Positions 6,094-14,959 of a stretch of DNA of 64,000 nucleotides are shown piece by piece. The stretch covers positions 62,001-126,000 of the forward strand of contig JAGBCL010000052.1 of the NCBI GenBank assembly GCA_018110825.1, in the 5' to 3' direction. Below the pieces are notes generated by a model that searched no databases, was not told where the DNA came from, and saw only the letters and a list, made by a program, of their open reading frames with translations. This stretch comes from Oscillospiraceae bacterium. Lineage in GTDB: Bacteria > Bacillota > Clostridia > Oscillospirales > Ruminococcaceae. Positions within the stretch are counted from its first letter, which is position 1. Each line of letters opens with the position of its first letter. A program made the translations under genes and the position numbers.

Positions 6094-6788
6094 TGAGAAA
6101 AGTATTATGGATTTTAGCAATTGTACCACTTGCTGTAACAGCAGTTGTATTGCAGTTTATGCCTGACAAAATTCCTGCACATTACAATTTTGCAGGTGAA
6201 ATCGACAGATGGGGTTCAAAATATGAAAGCTTCATTTATCCCCTGATTATTATTGCTATGGCAATTTTCTGGGAATGTATCAACTCATACTACTGCAAAA
6301 AATCCAAATCAGTTAAAGATGATAAGCAGCGTGCTGAGATAGCAAACAACATACGTGTTATTGGAATTACTGCAGTTGCCACAACTGTACTATTCAATAT
6401 TCTGCATTATATCAGCCTTTATAAAGCATGCACAATCTCAGATTTAAGTGTAGCAAATGTTGAAATTGACAGCATAAAGATAACCTGCGTTTTAATGGGT
6501 TTATTGTTTGTTTTTATCGGCAACATTATGCCGAAAACAAAACTTAACGGAACAATTGGTCTGCGATGTACATATAGTATGTACAATGATGTAACCTGGA
6601 GCAAAAGCAATCGTTTTGCAGGATTCGTTTTTGTAATCACAGGTATTCTTACAGTTATAACATCGCTGATTTTCAATGGGGTAATTTCCATGATTCTGAT
6701 GATGGTTTATCTTATCGTTTCTGTAATTATAATGATTCTGTACGCTAAAAAGATTTATGAAGAAGAAAATATTCCCGACAATAACTGA
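6093..6788 (+). CDS. sdpI: SdpI-family integral membrane protein
   Basis: The protein has 231 residues with about six hydrophobic helices. The N-terminus carries the DUF1648 pattern (residues 1-50, PDKIPAHYNFAGEIDRWGSK) and the C-terminal half the SdpI domain (NGTIGLRCTYSMYNDVTWSK, then FAGFVFVITGIL). In Bacillus SdpI gives immunity to the SDP toxin and acts as signal receptor. No sdpABC toxin genes are visible here, so this pair may protect against toxins from other cells. It is transcribed with sdpR and overlaps it by 1 nt. It lies immediately outside the mobile element border. Confidence 0.85.
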   Translation: MRKVLWILAIVPLAVTAVVLQFMPDKIPAHYNFAGEIDRWGSKYESFIYPLIIIAMAIFWECINSYYCKKSKSVKDDKQRAEIANNIRVIGITAVATTVLFNILHYISLYKACTISDLSVANVEIDSIKITCVLMGLLFVFIGNIMPKTKLNGTIGLRCTYSMYNDVTWSKSNRFAGFVFVITGILTVITSLIFNGVISMILMMVYLIVSVIIMILYAKKIYEEENIPDNN

Positions 6789-6913
6789 CAAAGTCCTTGC
6801 AGATTACTGACGTGTTTACGGTATATAACCTGCTCCATCTGAAGAAGCTACTGGGTTCAAAATGGTGAAACCGGAAGATTACTCAGGATGCTTTGCGGAT
6901 ATAATTTACAGCT

Positions 6914-6957
6914 AAAAACTGCTTGAACCATATTTCAGGTTCAAGCAGTTTTTATTG
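6914..6957 (+). terminator. Terminator after sdpRI
   Basis: A perfect 16-bp stem, AAAAACTGCTTGAACC (6914-6929)/GGTTCAAGCAGTTTTT (6938-6953). The 125 nt between the sdpI stop and this stem hold no recognisable gene. The T-tract runs into the -35 of the next promoter. Confidence 0.9.
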
Positions 6958-6983
6958 CACAAATTTGCATTTTATGATATAAT
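6955..6983 (+). promoter_or_regulatory. hsd operon promoter
   Basis: TTGCAC (6955-6960), 17 bp, TATAAT (6978-6983). The -35 abuts the preceding terminator, so the restriction-modification operon is insulated from sdpRI read-through. Confidence 0.75.
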
Positions 6984-7014
6984 AAAATTAACTATAAACT
7001 TGGAGGGTTTACCT

Positions 7015-8481
7015 ATGCTTACTGGGGAACTTAAAAATAAAATTGATGCGATATGGGAGATGTTCTGGACGGGCGGTATCACCAATCCGCTGGACGTTGT
7101 TGAACAGATGACATATCTTATGTTTATCCACGACCTTGATGAAGCGGATGCGAAAAAGGTCAAGAGCAGCATAATGCTTGAAATCCCGTACACAAGTATG
7201 TTTGAGGGGCACGACCAATACAAGTGGTCGGTGTTCCGTGACCTGCCTGCGGAGAAGATGTATGAGCTTATGCAGACGGAAATTTTTCCGTTCATAAAGA
7301 ATCTTCACGGAAGCAAGGACAGCACTTACTCAAAATATATGTCCGATGCGATTTTCAAGATTCCTACGCCGCAGCTGCTATCCAAGATTGTTGATGCGCT
7401 GGACGGACTTTACACCGATATGGCGAAGCAGGTTGAGAATGACACCAAGGGCGACGTATACGAAAGTCTTCTTGCCAAGCTTTCTACGGCGGGTGTAAAC
7501 GGTCAGTTCCGTACACCGCGTCACATTATCAGAATGATGGTTGAACTGCTTGACCCTAATCCTGAGGACATCATCTGCGACCCTGCCTGCGGAACATCTG
7601 GCTTCCTTGTGGCGGCGGGTGAATATCTGAAAGAAAAATACAGGGACGAAATTTTCTACAACCGTGAAAAGAAGGCTCACTACAACAACACTATGTTCTA
7701 CGGCTATGATATGGACAGGACAATGCTTCGTGTGGGTGCGATGAATATGATGACCCACGGTGTTGACAACCCGAACATTGATTACCGTGACAGCCTTTCC
7801 GAGCAGAACACTGACACGGCGAAATACAGCGTTATCCTTGCAAATCCGCCGTTCAAGGGCAGTCTTGACGCGGACACGGTTTCCCCTGACCTGCTCAAGG
7901 TGTGCAAGACAAAGAAAACGGAGCTGCTGTTCCTTGCGCTGTTCCTGCGTATGCTGAAAATCGGCGGCAGATGTGCGTGTATCGTACCTGACGGCGTGCT
8001 TTTCGGCTCGTCAACTGCACACAAGGCTATACGCAAGGAGCTTATCGAGAACCATCGTCTTGAAGCGGTAATTTCGATGCCAAGCGGCGTGTTCAAGCCG
8101 TATGCAGGTGTGTCAACGGGTATTCTCGTGTTTACAAAGACGGGACACGGCGGCACGGATAATGTGTGGTTCTATGATATGCAGGCGGACGGCTACAGCC
8201 TTGATGACAAGCGCACGGATGTTCAGGAGAACGACATTCCCGATATTATTGAGCGTTTCCGCAACCGTGACGCTGAGGCGGACAGGGAGCGCACCGAAAA
8301 GTCCTTCTTTGTGGCGAAGTCGGAGATTGTGGAGAACGGCTATGACCTTTCGATAAACAAGTACAAGAAAACCGAGTACAAGCCTGTGGAGTATCCGCCG
8401 ACGTCTGAAATCCTCGCCGAACTTCGTGATCTGCAGAAGCAGATTGACGACGAGTTGGCTGAATTGGAGGGGATGGTGTGA
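7015..8481 (+). CDS. hsdM: Type I restriction-modification system methyltransferase subunit
   Basis: The protein has 488 residues from the ATG at 7015, which has a TGGAGGG site at 7001-7007. Residues 1-130 are the HsdM N-terminal domain; the SAM-binding motif DPACGTSGFL starts at residue 189 and the catalytic NPPF is at 277-280, the N6-adenine methylase signature. With HsdS it methylates adenines in a bipartite target; with HsdR it restricts unmethylated DNA. Its last codons overlap the hsdS start. Codon use is chromosomal and GC-richer than hsdS. Confidence 0.95.
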   Translation: MLTGELKNKIDAIWEMFWTGGITNPLDVVEQMTYLMFIHDLDEADAKKVKSSIMLEIPYTSMFEGHDQYKWSVFRDLPAEKMYELMQTEIFPFIKNLHGSKDSTYSKYMSDAIFKIPTPQLLSKIVDALDGLYTDMAKQVENDTKGDVYESLLAKLSTAGVNGQFRTPRHIIRMMVELLDPNPEDIICDPACGTSGFLVAAGEYLKEKYRDEIFYNREKKAHYNNTMFYGYDMDRTMLRVGAMNMMTHGVDNPNIDYRDSLSEQNTDTAKYSVILANPPFKGSLDADTVSPDLLKVCKTKKTELLFLALFLRMLKIGGRCACIVPDGVLFGSSTAHKAIRKELIENHRLEAVISMPSGVFKPYAGVSTGILVFTKTGHGGTDNVWFYDMQADGYSLDDKRTDVQENDIPDIIERFRNRDAEADRERTEKSFFVAKSEIVENGYDLSINKYKKTEYKPVEYPPTSEILAELRDLQKQIDDELAELEGMV

Positions 8482-9566
8482 TGGAGAAGGTTAGATTAGG
8501 TGATGTTTGTGAAAAAGCCTCATCCAACATAAAACAAAGTGATTTAGATAATATAGATGGCAACTTTCCAATATATGGAGCAAGCGGATTTATAAAAGCA
8601 GTTGATTTTTATGTACAGGACAAACCATACATAGGAATTGTAAAAGATGGTGCGGGTGTTGGTCGAATAATTAAGTTGCCTGCATATTCGTCTGTAATAG
8701 GTACTATGCAATATATTATTCCAAATAGCGATATAATAAACATTGCATATCTGGCTTATGCAATGGAAAATATGAATCTTTCAAAGTATTATAGTGGCGC
8801 AACTATACCACATATTTATTTTAAGGATTATTGCAAAGAAGTTTTACCCCTCCCCCCACTCGAAGAACAAAAACAAATCGCCGCAACTCTCGACAAAGTA
8901 ACCGACCTCATAGACAAGCGCAGGAAACAGCTTGAAAAGCTTGATGAGATTGTCAAGGCGAGGTTTGTGGAGATGTTTGGGGATATTAATGTTAATGATA
9001 GAAAATGGTGTACAAAACCTTTAGGAGAATTATGTGATATATCACGAGGAGGCTCGCCCAGACCTATAGAGCAATATCTAGGTGGAACAGTACCGTGGAT
9101 TAAAATTGGTGATGCAACTGATGATGATAATATATACTTAAATTCTACTAAAGAACACATTATAGAATCTGGTGTTAAAAAAAGCAGATTGATAAAAAAA
9201 GGAAGCTTAATTTTTGCAAATTGCGGAGTGTCTTTAGGTTTTGCAAGAATAATTACTTTTGATGGCTGCATTCACGATGGATGGCTTGCATTTGAAAATA
9301 TACACAAAAGCATTGACAAAAAATTTTTACTACAATCATTGAATCAAATGACTGAACATTTCAGAAAAATTGCCCCAGCAGGTACACAGCCTAATTTAAA
9401 TACATCTATAATGAAATCTTATATGCAAATTATCCCACCAATAGATTTGCAAAAAGATTTTATTAACTTCGTAACCCAAGTTGACAAACAGAAATCATTG
9501 ACAAAACAAAGCCTTGAAAAGCTTGAAACACTGAAAAAATCACTTATGCAGGAATATTTCGGTTAA
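8481..9566 (+). CDS. hsdS: Type I restriction-modification specificity subunit
   Basis: About 361 residues with two target-recognition domains: the first covers residues 1-125 and the second about 175-310. Between them is the conserved helical spacer (LPPLEEQKQIAATLDKVTDL ... KLDEIVKARFVEMFGD), and a second spacer closes the protein (KQSLEKLETLKKSLMQEYFG). The ATG at 8481 overlaps the hsdM stop; a GTG at 8478 is possible. The recognition domains are clearly more AT-rich than hsdM and hsdR, the usual mark of exchange of specificity by recombination. No second or inverted hsdS copy is present in the window. Confidence 0.93.
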   Translation: MEKVRLGDVCEKASSNIKQSDLDNIDGNFPIYGASGFIKAVDFYVQDKPYIGIVKDGAGVGRIIKLPAYSSVIGTMQYIIPNSDIINIAYLAYAMENMNLSKYYSGATIPHIYFKDYCKEVLPLPPLEEQKQIAATLDKVTDLIDKRRKQLEKLDEIVKARFVEMFGDINVNDRKWCTKPLGELCDISRGGSPRPIEQYLGGTVPWIKIGDATDDDNIYLNSTKEHIIESGVKKSRLIKKGSLIFANCGVSLGFARIITFDGCIHDGWLAFENIHKSIDKKFLLQSLNQMTEHFRKIAPAGTQPNLNTSIMKSYMQIIPPIDLQKDFINFVTQVDKQKSLTKQSLEKLETLKKSLMQEYFG

Positions 9567-9576
9567 TGAAGGTGAA

Positions 9577-9673
9577 GTCTGAAAATAAATTTTCAGACCC
9601 GAGTTTTGTTTTTCAGACTGTCGTCTGAAATTTTGCGCTCCGACTACGTCGGGCTTAAAACCACAAAACATCG
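9577..9673. repeat. Small palindromic repeat element, copy 1
   Basis: The hsdS-hsdR gap holds nested hairpins: GTCTGAAAA/TTTTCAGAC (9577-9598), TTTCAGAC/GTCTGAAA around TGTC (9611-9630) and CCGAC/GTCGG (9640-9652). The ends CCGAGTTTTG (9599-9608) and CAAAACATCG (9664-9673) recur together at 62604-62629, and CCGAGTTTTG also at 18199. It is a REP/MITE-like intergenic element. Confidence 0.7.
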
Positions 9674-9715
9674 AAAGGAGGTATTTTCCCTGTCGGGAAA
9701 ATAAATTTAAATATG
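9674..9715 (+). promoter_or_regulatory. hsdR ribosome binding site separated from ATG by a hairpin
   Basis: AAAGGAGG lies at 9674-9681 but the ATG is at 9713, 31 nt away. In between is a perfect 9-bp stem TATTTTCCC (9682-9690)/GGGAAAATA (9695-9703) with a TGTC loop. If folded, only 9 nt (9704-9712) separate the site from the start codon, which is ideal. No in-frame ATG, GTG or TTG lies closer. Translation of hsdR may therefore depend on this hairpin. Confidence 0.75.
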
Positions 9716-12700
9716 ACCAACTTTGACTTTCTGAAAAAAGACAAGGAATTCGAAAGCTTTGCCGAGGTGGCGATTACTGCGGAAAAGCTGTTCAATATTG
9801 ACATTTCCTCCTGCGTGTTCAACATCCGCAGGGCGGCGGAGTTTGCTGTGAAGTGGATGTATTCCGTTGACAAGGAGCTGAAAAAGCCTTATCAGGACAA
9901 TTTCGTCAGCCTTATCAACACGCCGCTGTTCAAGGAAATCGTTGGCAAGGATATTCTACAGAGAATTGATTTTATCCGTATCCTTGGCAACAACTCTGCT
10001 CACACTTCCAAGAAAATCAAGCCTGAACAGGCTGAGCTTGCACTTGAAAATCTTTTCTACTTCCTTGATTTTGTTGCGTACTGCTACGGCAATCCTGATA
10101 CATACGTTGAGGCTGATTTCAACCGCGAACTGCTGAAACAAAAAGAACCTGCTCCAAAGCAGACTGAGTTTGAGCTGGACATGGAGAAGCTTATTGCTGA
10201 GAACAAGGCACTGAAAGAGGAGCTTACAAAGAAGCGTCAGGAACAGGTACAGACTTATGTTCCGAAGCCGCTTGACCTGTCTGAAAAGAGCACCCGCAAA
10301 ATCTATATTGATACTATGCTTGAAGATGCGGGCTGGGTTGAAAACAAGAACTGGTACAATGAATATGAGCTTGAAGGTATGCCAAACAAGAGCGGTGTGG
10401 GTTATGCTGATTACGTTCTTTTCGGCGATGACGGAAAGCCGCTTGCTGTTGTTGAGGCAAAAAAGACCTGCAAGGATGTTGCTGAGGGACGTCAGCAGGC
10501 TAAGCTTTACGCTGATTTGCTGGAAAAGAAATTCGGCAGACGTCCTGTGATTTTCCTTACAAATGGTTTTGACACACGTATCTGGAATGACAAGTATTAC
10601 CCTGAACGCAAGGTAAGCGGGGTTTACTCCAAGCGTGACCTTGAAAAGGAATTCAACAAGCTTACTATGCGGACTAGTCTTGCGAATATTTCTATCAATG
10701 ATGAGATTTCAGGACGCTATTATCAGAAGGAAGCTATCAAGTCGGTCTGCAATGCGTTTGATTCCGAAAACCGCAGAAAGGCTTTGCTGGTTATGGCGAC
10801 AGGCTCGGGCAAGACAAGAACGGTTATTTCGCTTGTGGACGTACTTATCCGTCACGGCTGGGTGAAGAATGTGCTGTTCCTTGCTGACAGAAACAGTCTT
10901 GTTACTCAGGCGAAACGTGCTTTTGTCAATCTGCTGCCTAATCTTTCGGTTGTAAATCTTTGCGAGGACAAGGAGAATTTCAACGCGAGAGGCGTTTTCT
11001 CAACCTATCAGACGATGATGAACTGCATTGACAGCACCCGTGACGAAAACGACGGACGGCTTTACACGGTGGGGCATTTTGACCTTATAATCTGTGATGA
11101 GGCTCACCGAAGCATTTACAACAAATACAGGGACATCTTCAATTATTTTGACGCTCATCTTGTGGGGCTTACGGCTACTCCAAGAGATGAAATCGACAAG
11201 AACACATACGGAATTTTTGAGCTTGAAAATGGTGTACCGACTTACGGCTACGAGCTTGCTCAGGCTGTTCAGGACGGTTATCTTGTTGACTTTGTGACGA
11301 TTGAAACCGAGCTGAAGCTTATGGAGCAGGGCATTGTTTACGACGACCTTTCTGATGAGGACAAGGAACAGTATGAGGAGCTGTTTGCATCAGAAGATGG
11401 TGAAATTCCTGAGTTTATTGACAGTGCTGCCCTCAACGAAAAAATCTTCAACAAGGACACTATCCGACATGTACTTGCTATTCTTATGGAGCATGGCATA
11501 AAGATTGATTACGGAAACAAAATCGGCAAGACGATTATTTTTGCAAAGAATCACAAGCACGCAGAGGAAATTTACAATGTATTCAATGAGGAATACCCGA
11601 ATCTTGCAAAGCAAAGTTTCTGCCGTGTTGTTGACAATTACACAAGCTATGCGCAGAGTCTTATTGACGAATTTTCCGACCCTATGAAGCTTCCGCAGAT
11701 AGTTGTTTCCGTTGATATGATGGACACTGGTATTGACGTACCTGAGGTTCTTAATCTTGTTTTCTTCAAGAAGGTTATGAGCAGGGCGAAGTTCTGGCAG
11801 ATGATAGGCAGAGGCACACGTCTTTGTCCGAAGCTGCTTGACGGAAAGGATAAAGACAAATTCTATATATTTGATTTCTGCAGCAACTTTGATTTCTTCC
11901 GTATGAACAAAAAGGGAAACGAAGTACCGACGGCATCTTCTGTACAGGAACGAATTTTCAATCTGAAGGTTCAGATTATCTACAAGCTTCAGGACGTTTC
12001 CTGCTGCACTGATGAGCTGACAAAATTCAGAAACAGTTTGATTGATGATGTTACAGGTCAGATTTCACAGCTTAACAAGGACAATTTCTCTGTACAGCTG
12101 CATCTGCGTTATGTGGAACAGTATTCTGACAAAAAGAGCTTTGAAACACTTAATGCGACGGATTTGTATCATCTTTCCGAAGAGGTTGCTCCGCTTATTC
12201 TGCCGATTGAGGACGAAATCAACGCTGTTCGTTTTGATGCTCTCATGTACGGAATAGAGCTCGGCTGTGCGGCGGGCACAAAATATACGATAGGTATCAG
12301 AGATCTGAAACGCAAGGCAAGAGCTGTTTCAAAGGTCGGGACGATTCCTGCTGTAATGGAGCAGGCTGATTTTCTAAGGGAGCTTCTTAATACGGATTAT
12401 ATTGAGAATGCGGGCATTAATGAATTTGAGATAATCCGTGAAAAACTCCGTGACTTGATGAAGTATATTCCTCACGATGAAGATCCTGTATACTACTCGG
12501 ATATTGATGATGATATTCTTTCTCTGGAGTGGAATGAATCCGACCTCAGCAGTGATGAGCTGCAGAACTACAAACTGAAGGTAAATCATTACATTCGTCA
12601 GCACGCTGACAATGCTGTGATTGAAAAGCTTCATACCAATCAACCGCTTACAGATGCCGATATTACGGAGCTGGAGAAAATACTCTGGTCTGAAGTGGGC

Positions 12701-13027
12701 ACAAAGGAGGATTATCAGAATGAATATCAGGACAAGCCTCTTGGTGAACTGGTTCGCGAGATCATTGGGCTTGATATGAATTCGGCAAAGGAAGCCTTTT
12801 CAAAATATCTGAATGACGTAAATCTTGACGAGAGACAGATTTATTTCGTAAATCAGATTATCAACTATATCGTGCAAAATGGAATGATGAAGGACTTCTC
12901 AGTTCTTCAGGATTCGCCGTTCACGGATAAGGGTGACGTTGCCGATATATTTGCTGATACTGTTGTATGGGTTGATATTATGAAGATTATAAAATCAATA
13001 AATGCCAATGCAATTCTCAAAGCATAA
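9713..13027 (+). CDS. hsdR: Type I restriction-modification endonuclease/translocase subunit
   Basis: The protein has 1,104 residues. An N-terminal DUF4145-like helical region (1-130) is followed by a coiled segment (160-185), the HsdR nuclease domain (about 200-310, with D-YVLF and VVEAKK as the PD-ExK-type core), Walker A ATGSGKT ending at residue 368, DEAH at 462-465, and the helicase C-terminal part with DTGIDVPEVL and QMIGRGTRL. The last 250 residues match the EcoEI-type HsdR C-terminal domain. It translocates DNA and cleaves far from the site. It is the last gene of the hsd operon, with an unusual hairpin-spaced ribosome binding site. Confidence 0.95.
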   Translation: MTNFDFLKKDKEFESFAEVAITAEKLFNIDISSCVFNIRRAAEFAVKWMYSVDKELKKPYQDNFVSLINTPLFKEIVGKDILQRIDFIRILGNNSAHTSKKIKPEQAELALENLFYFLDFVAYCYGNPDTYVEADFNRELLKQKEPAPKQTEFELDMEKLIAENKALKEELTKKRQEQVQTYVPKPLDLSEKSTRKIYIDTMLEDAGWVENKNWYNEYELEGMPNKSGVGYADYVLFGDDGKPLAVVEAKKTCKDVAEGRQQAKLYADLLEKKFGRRPVIFLTNGFDTRIWNDKYYPERKVSGVYSKRDLEKEFNKLTMRTSLANISINDEISGRYYQKEAIKSVCNAFDSENRRKALLVMATGSGKTRTVISLVDVLIRHGWVKNVLFLADRNSLVTQAKRAFVNLLPNLSVVNLCEDKENFNARGVFSTYQTMMNCIDSTRDENDGRLYTVGHFDLIICDEAHRSIYNKYRDIFNYFDAHLVGLTATPRDEIDKNTYGIFELENGVPTYGYELAQAVQDGYLVDFVTIETELKLMEQGIVYDDLSDEDKEQYEELFASEDGEIPEFIDSAALNEKIFNKDTIRHVLAILMEHGIKIDYGNKIGKTIIFAKNHKHAEEIYNVFNEEYPNLAKQSFCRVVDNYTSYAQSLIDEFSDPMKLPQIVVSVDMMDTGIDVPEVLNLVFFKKVMSRAKFWQMIGRGTRLCPKLLDGKDKDKFYIFDFCSNFDFFRMNKKGNEVPTASSVQERIFNLKVQIIYKLQDVSCCTDELTKFRNSLIDDVTGQISQLNKDNFSVQLHLRYVEQYSDKKSFETLNATDLYHLSEEVAPLILPIEDEINAVRFDALMYGIELGCAAGTKYTIGIRDLKRKARAVSKVGTIPAVMEQADFLRELLNTDYIENAGINEFEIIREKLRDLMKYIPHDEDPVYYSDIDDDILSLEWNESDLSSDELQNYKLKVNHYIRQHADNAVIEKLHTNQPLTDADITELEKILWSEVGTKEDYQNEYQDKPLGELVREIIGLDMNSAKEAFSKYLNDVNLDERQIYFVNQIINYIVQNGMMKDFSVLQDSPFTDKGDVADIFADTVVWVDIMKIIKSINANAILKA

Positions 13028-13030
13028 AAG

Positions 13031-13063
13031 TAAAGCTATCCGACCAATAATCGGATAGCTTTA
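13031..13063. terminator. Terminator between hsdR and the vWA gene
   Basis: A 13-bp perfect stem TAAAGCTATCCGA/TCGGATAGCTTTA with a CCAATAA loop, A-rich on one side and T-rich on the other, so it can serve both convergent genes. Confidence 0.88.
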
Positions 13064-13083
13064 GTTTTTACACTTGCAATTAT

Positions 13084-13734
13084 TTACTTTCTTCCGTGGA
13101 AATCTTCGTCGGCAGCTTTGCGCCAACCGAGTGAACTTGATAATTTTTTTCCCTTTCTCACGCTTGTTACAGCGGCACACATTGTATCGTACTGAACCTC
13201 GCTGCCCATTACATCACAGTGATAATCCACCGCTGTTTCACGGCTTATGCCAATACTTTCTGCGGTTTCAGCCGCATCAATATTTGCACCGAGGAAAACA
13301 AATTCCCAGCCATACTTTTCCTGCTGTCTGCTGATTAATTTCTTTACAGCACCTGCGGAATAACGTCGGCTTGCATTCTCCATACCGTCTGTTGTGATAA
13401 CAAACAGAGTATGTTCGGGAACATCTTCTGCACGTGCATACTTGTGAACGTTTCCTATGTGTTTAACCGCATCACCAACGGCGTCAAGCAATGCTGTACA
13501 ACCATTCGGGCAGTAATCCTTGCCAGTCATCTTCTCAATCTTGTCAAGGGGCACTCTGTCATGAATGACACGGCTGTTATTATTGAAAAGGACTGTTGAT
13601 ACAACTGCCTCGCCTTCCTCATCTCTCTGCTTTTCGATAAGGCTGTTGAAGCCACCTATTGTATCGGATTTAAGATTTGCCATAGAACCGCTTTCGTCAA
13701 GGATAAACACGATTTCAGTAAAATTCTTTCTCAT
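13084..13734 (-). CDS. von Willebrand factor A domain protein
   Basis: This 216-aa cytoplasmic protein is essentially one vWA domain. The MIDAS motif is DESGSM at residues 13-18, with the downstream threonine in CTALLDAVG and aspartate in VITTDGMENASRR. There is no signal peptide or membrane segment. Stand-alone vWA proteins of this type in Clostridia often sit next to macro-domain genes, as here, and probably mediate metal-dependent protein contacts. The start at 13734 has a GGAGGGA site 6 nt upstream, and this site is half of a 12-bp inverted repeat in the leader. Confidence 0.87.
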   Translation of the reverse strand: MRKNFTEIVFILDESGSMANLKSDTIGGFNSLIEKQRDEEGEAVVSTVLFNNNSRVIHDRVPLDKIEKMTGKDYCPNGCTALLDAVGDAVKHIGNVHKYARAEDVPEHTLFVITTDGMENASRRYSAGAVKKLISRQQEKYGWEFVFLGANIDAAETAESIGISRETAVDYHCDVMGSEVQYDTMCAAVTSVRKGKKLSSSLGWRKAADEDFHGRK

Positions 13735-13740
13735 AAAAAA

Positions 13741-13813
13741 TCCCTCCGTATGTTTTTAAGAAAACTGCTTGTCAGTTATCTTTTGTACCTTTATTGTACA
13801 TCATACGGAGGGA
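13741..13813 (-). promoter_or_regulatory. Leader inverted repeat covering the vWA ribosome binding site
   Basis: TCCCTCCGTATG (13741-13752) and CATACGGAGGGA (13802-13813) are exact 12-bp reverse complements 49 nt apart. On the minus strand the proximal copy contains the ribosome binding site. A TATAAT lies at 13813-13818, so transcription may start inside the distal copy, which would shorten the RNA stem; a protein-binding operator is the alternative. Confidence 0.6.
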
Positions 13814-13838
13814 TTATAGGTCGCTTTCAAAGCGACAT

Positions 13839-14846
13839 TTAAACACCAATCAGAGTCTGGTCAAAAGCAAACAAGGTTTCATTGATTTTGTAAATATCAT
13901 ACATCTTATTCTCAATGAAATACTTGATTATTACGTCAAACTTTATGCTGTTTGAAAGCGTGTAGCCAGCTTTTTCAAGCAGTTCCTTTGCTTCTTCGAT
14001 ATCCAGTTCAAGAGCAATTACGAACGCAACAGCTGTCTGCTTTTTAGGCTTATAATTGACATCACTGCGTATTTTTGAAAACAGCCTGCGGTCTATGTTT
14101 GCCTTTTTGTAAACCTGAGCGTCGGTATAGTTCCTCTCATCTATCATTCGCAGCAATGCCTGTGAAAATGATTCATCAAGCACATCAAACATCTCACAGC
14201 TGTCCTCACAGATATCCGATAATACAGCCTGTGCGCTTTCCGGTGCTTTGAATACCGATGTCAGTTTAGGCAAAGCACCGAACATTCTTTCAGAACGTCT
14301 GTAATGGTCAGCATGTTCTTCAGCATAATTATCATCAATATATTTCTGTACGCTGTTCAGAAGCTTTTCACTGACCATAACAGCAGCCTTATCAAACACC
14401 ACCATAGTTACGTCCATATCATTATCAGCAAGAAAATCATTTATTGCTGAGGTCGCAACCTGCAATGCCGCATCCTTCGGATAGCCATATATACCTGATG
14501 AAATAAGCGGAAATGCTACAGACTCACAGCCGTGTTCCTTTGCTAACTGCAAAGACTTTTCATAGCAGGAATACAACAGCTTTTCTTCGTTGCTGCCACC
14601 GCCCTGCCATATAGGGCCAACGGTATGGATTATGTATTTACAAGGCATTTTGTACCCTTTGGTGATTTTAGCCTGACCTGTTTCGCATCCGCCGAGAGTC
14701 ATACATTCCTTCAGCAGCTCTGCTCCTGCGGCACGATGTATTGCACCGTCAACGCCTCCGCCGCCAAGCAAGGTATTATTTGCGGCATTTACTACGGCGT
14801 CAGCTTTTACTTTAGTAATATCGTTTCTGATTATAGTGAATGGCAT
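13839..14846 (-). CDS. Macro-domain protein with C-terminal HTH-like domain
   Basis: Residues 1-175 are a macro domain of the MacroD type: [20 protein letters not shown], then [10 protein letters not shown] and [12 protein letters not shown]. These bind ADP-ribose and often remove mono-ADP-ribose or O-acetyl groups. Residues 220-335 form a separate helical domain ([40 protein letters not shown]) that looks like an XRE-type helix-turn-helix followed by a winged-helix-like tail. The combination suggests a protein or nucleic-acid targeting module joined to an ADP-ribose reader. It precedes the vWA gene on the same strand by 104 nt. Confidence 0.85.
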   Translation of the reverse strand: MPFTIIRNDITKVKADAVVNAANNTLLGGGGVDGAIHRAAGAELLKECMTLGGCETGQAKITKGYKMPCKYIIHTVGPIWQGGGSNEEKLLYSCYEKSLQLAKEHGCESVAFPLISSGIYGYPKDAALQVATSAINDFLADNDMDVTMVVFDKAAVMVSEKLLNSVQKYIDDNYAEEHADHYRRSERMFGALPKLTSVFKAPESAQAVLSDICEDSCEMFDVLDESFSQALLRMIDERNYTDAQVYKKANIDRRLFSKIRSDVNYKPKKQTAVAFVIALELDIEEAKELLEKAGYTLSNSIKFDVIIKYFIENKMYDIYKINETLFAFDQTLIGV

Positions 14847-14959
14847 TTGTGATTACCCCCTATATCAATAATTATTACTGACATTATATCACATTGGAAA
14901 ATTAATTTCCAGCCTTTTTCACTGTATTCCATAAGCTTCAGCTTTTGTTCTGCAAGTAT

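Noticed and set aside
6789-6913. Possible gene remnant after sdpI
   Set aside because: No frame of credible length or recognisable similarity was found before the terminator.
8478-9566. Phase-variable shuffling of hsdS
   Set aside because: No second hsdS, inverted repeat pair or invertase is present in the window.
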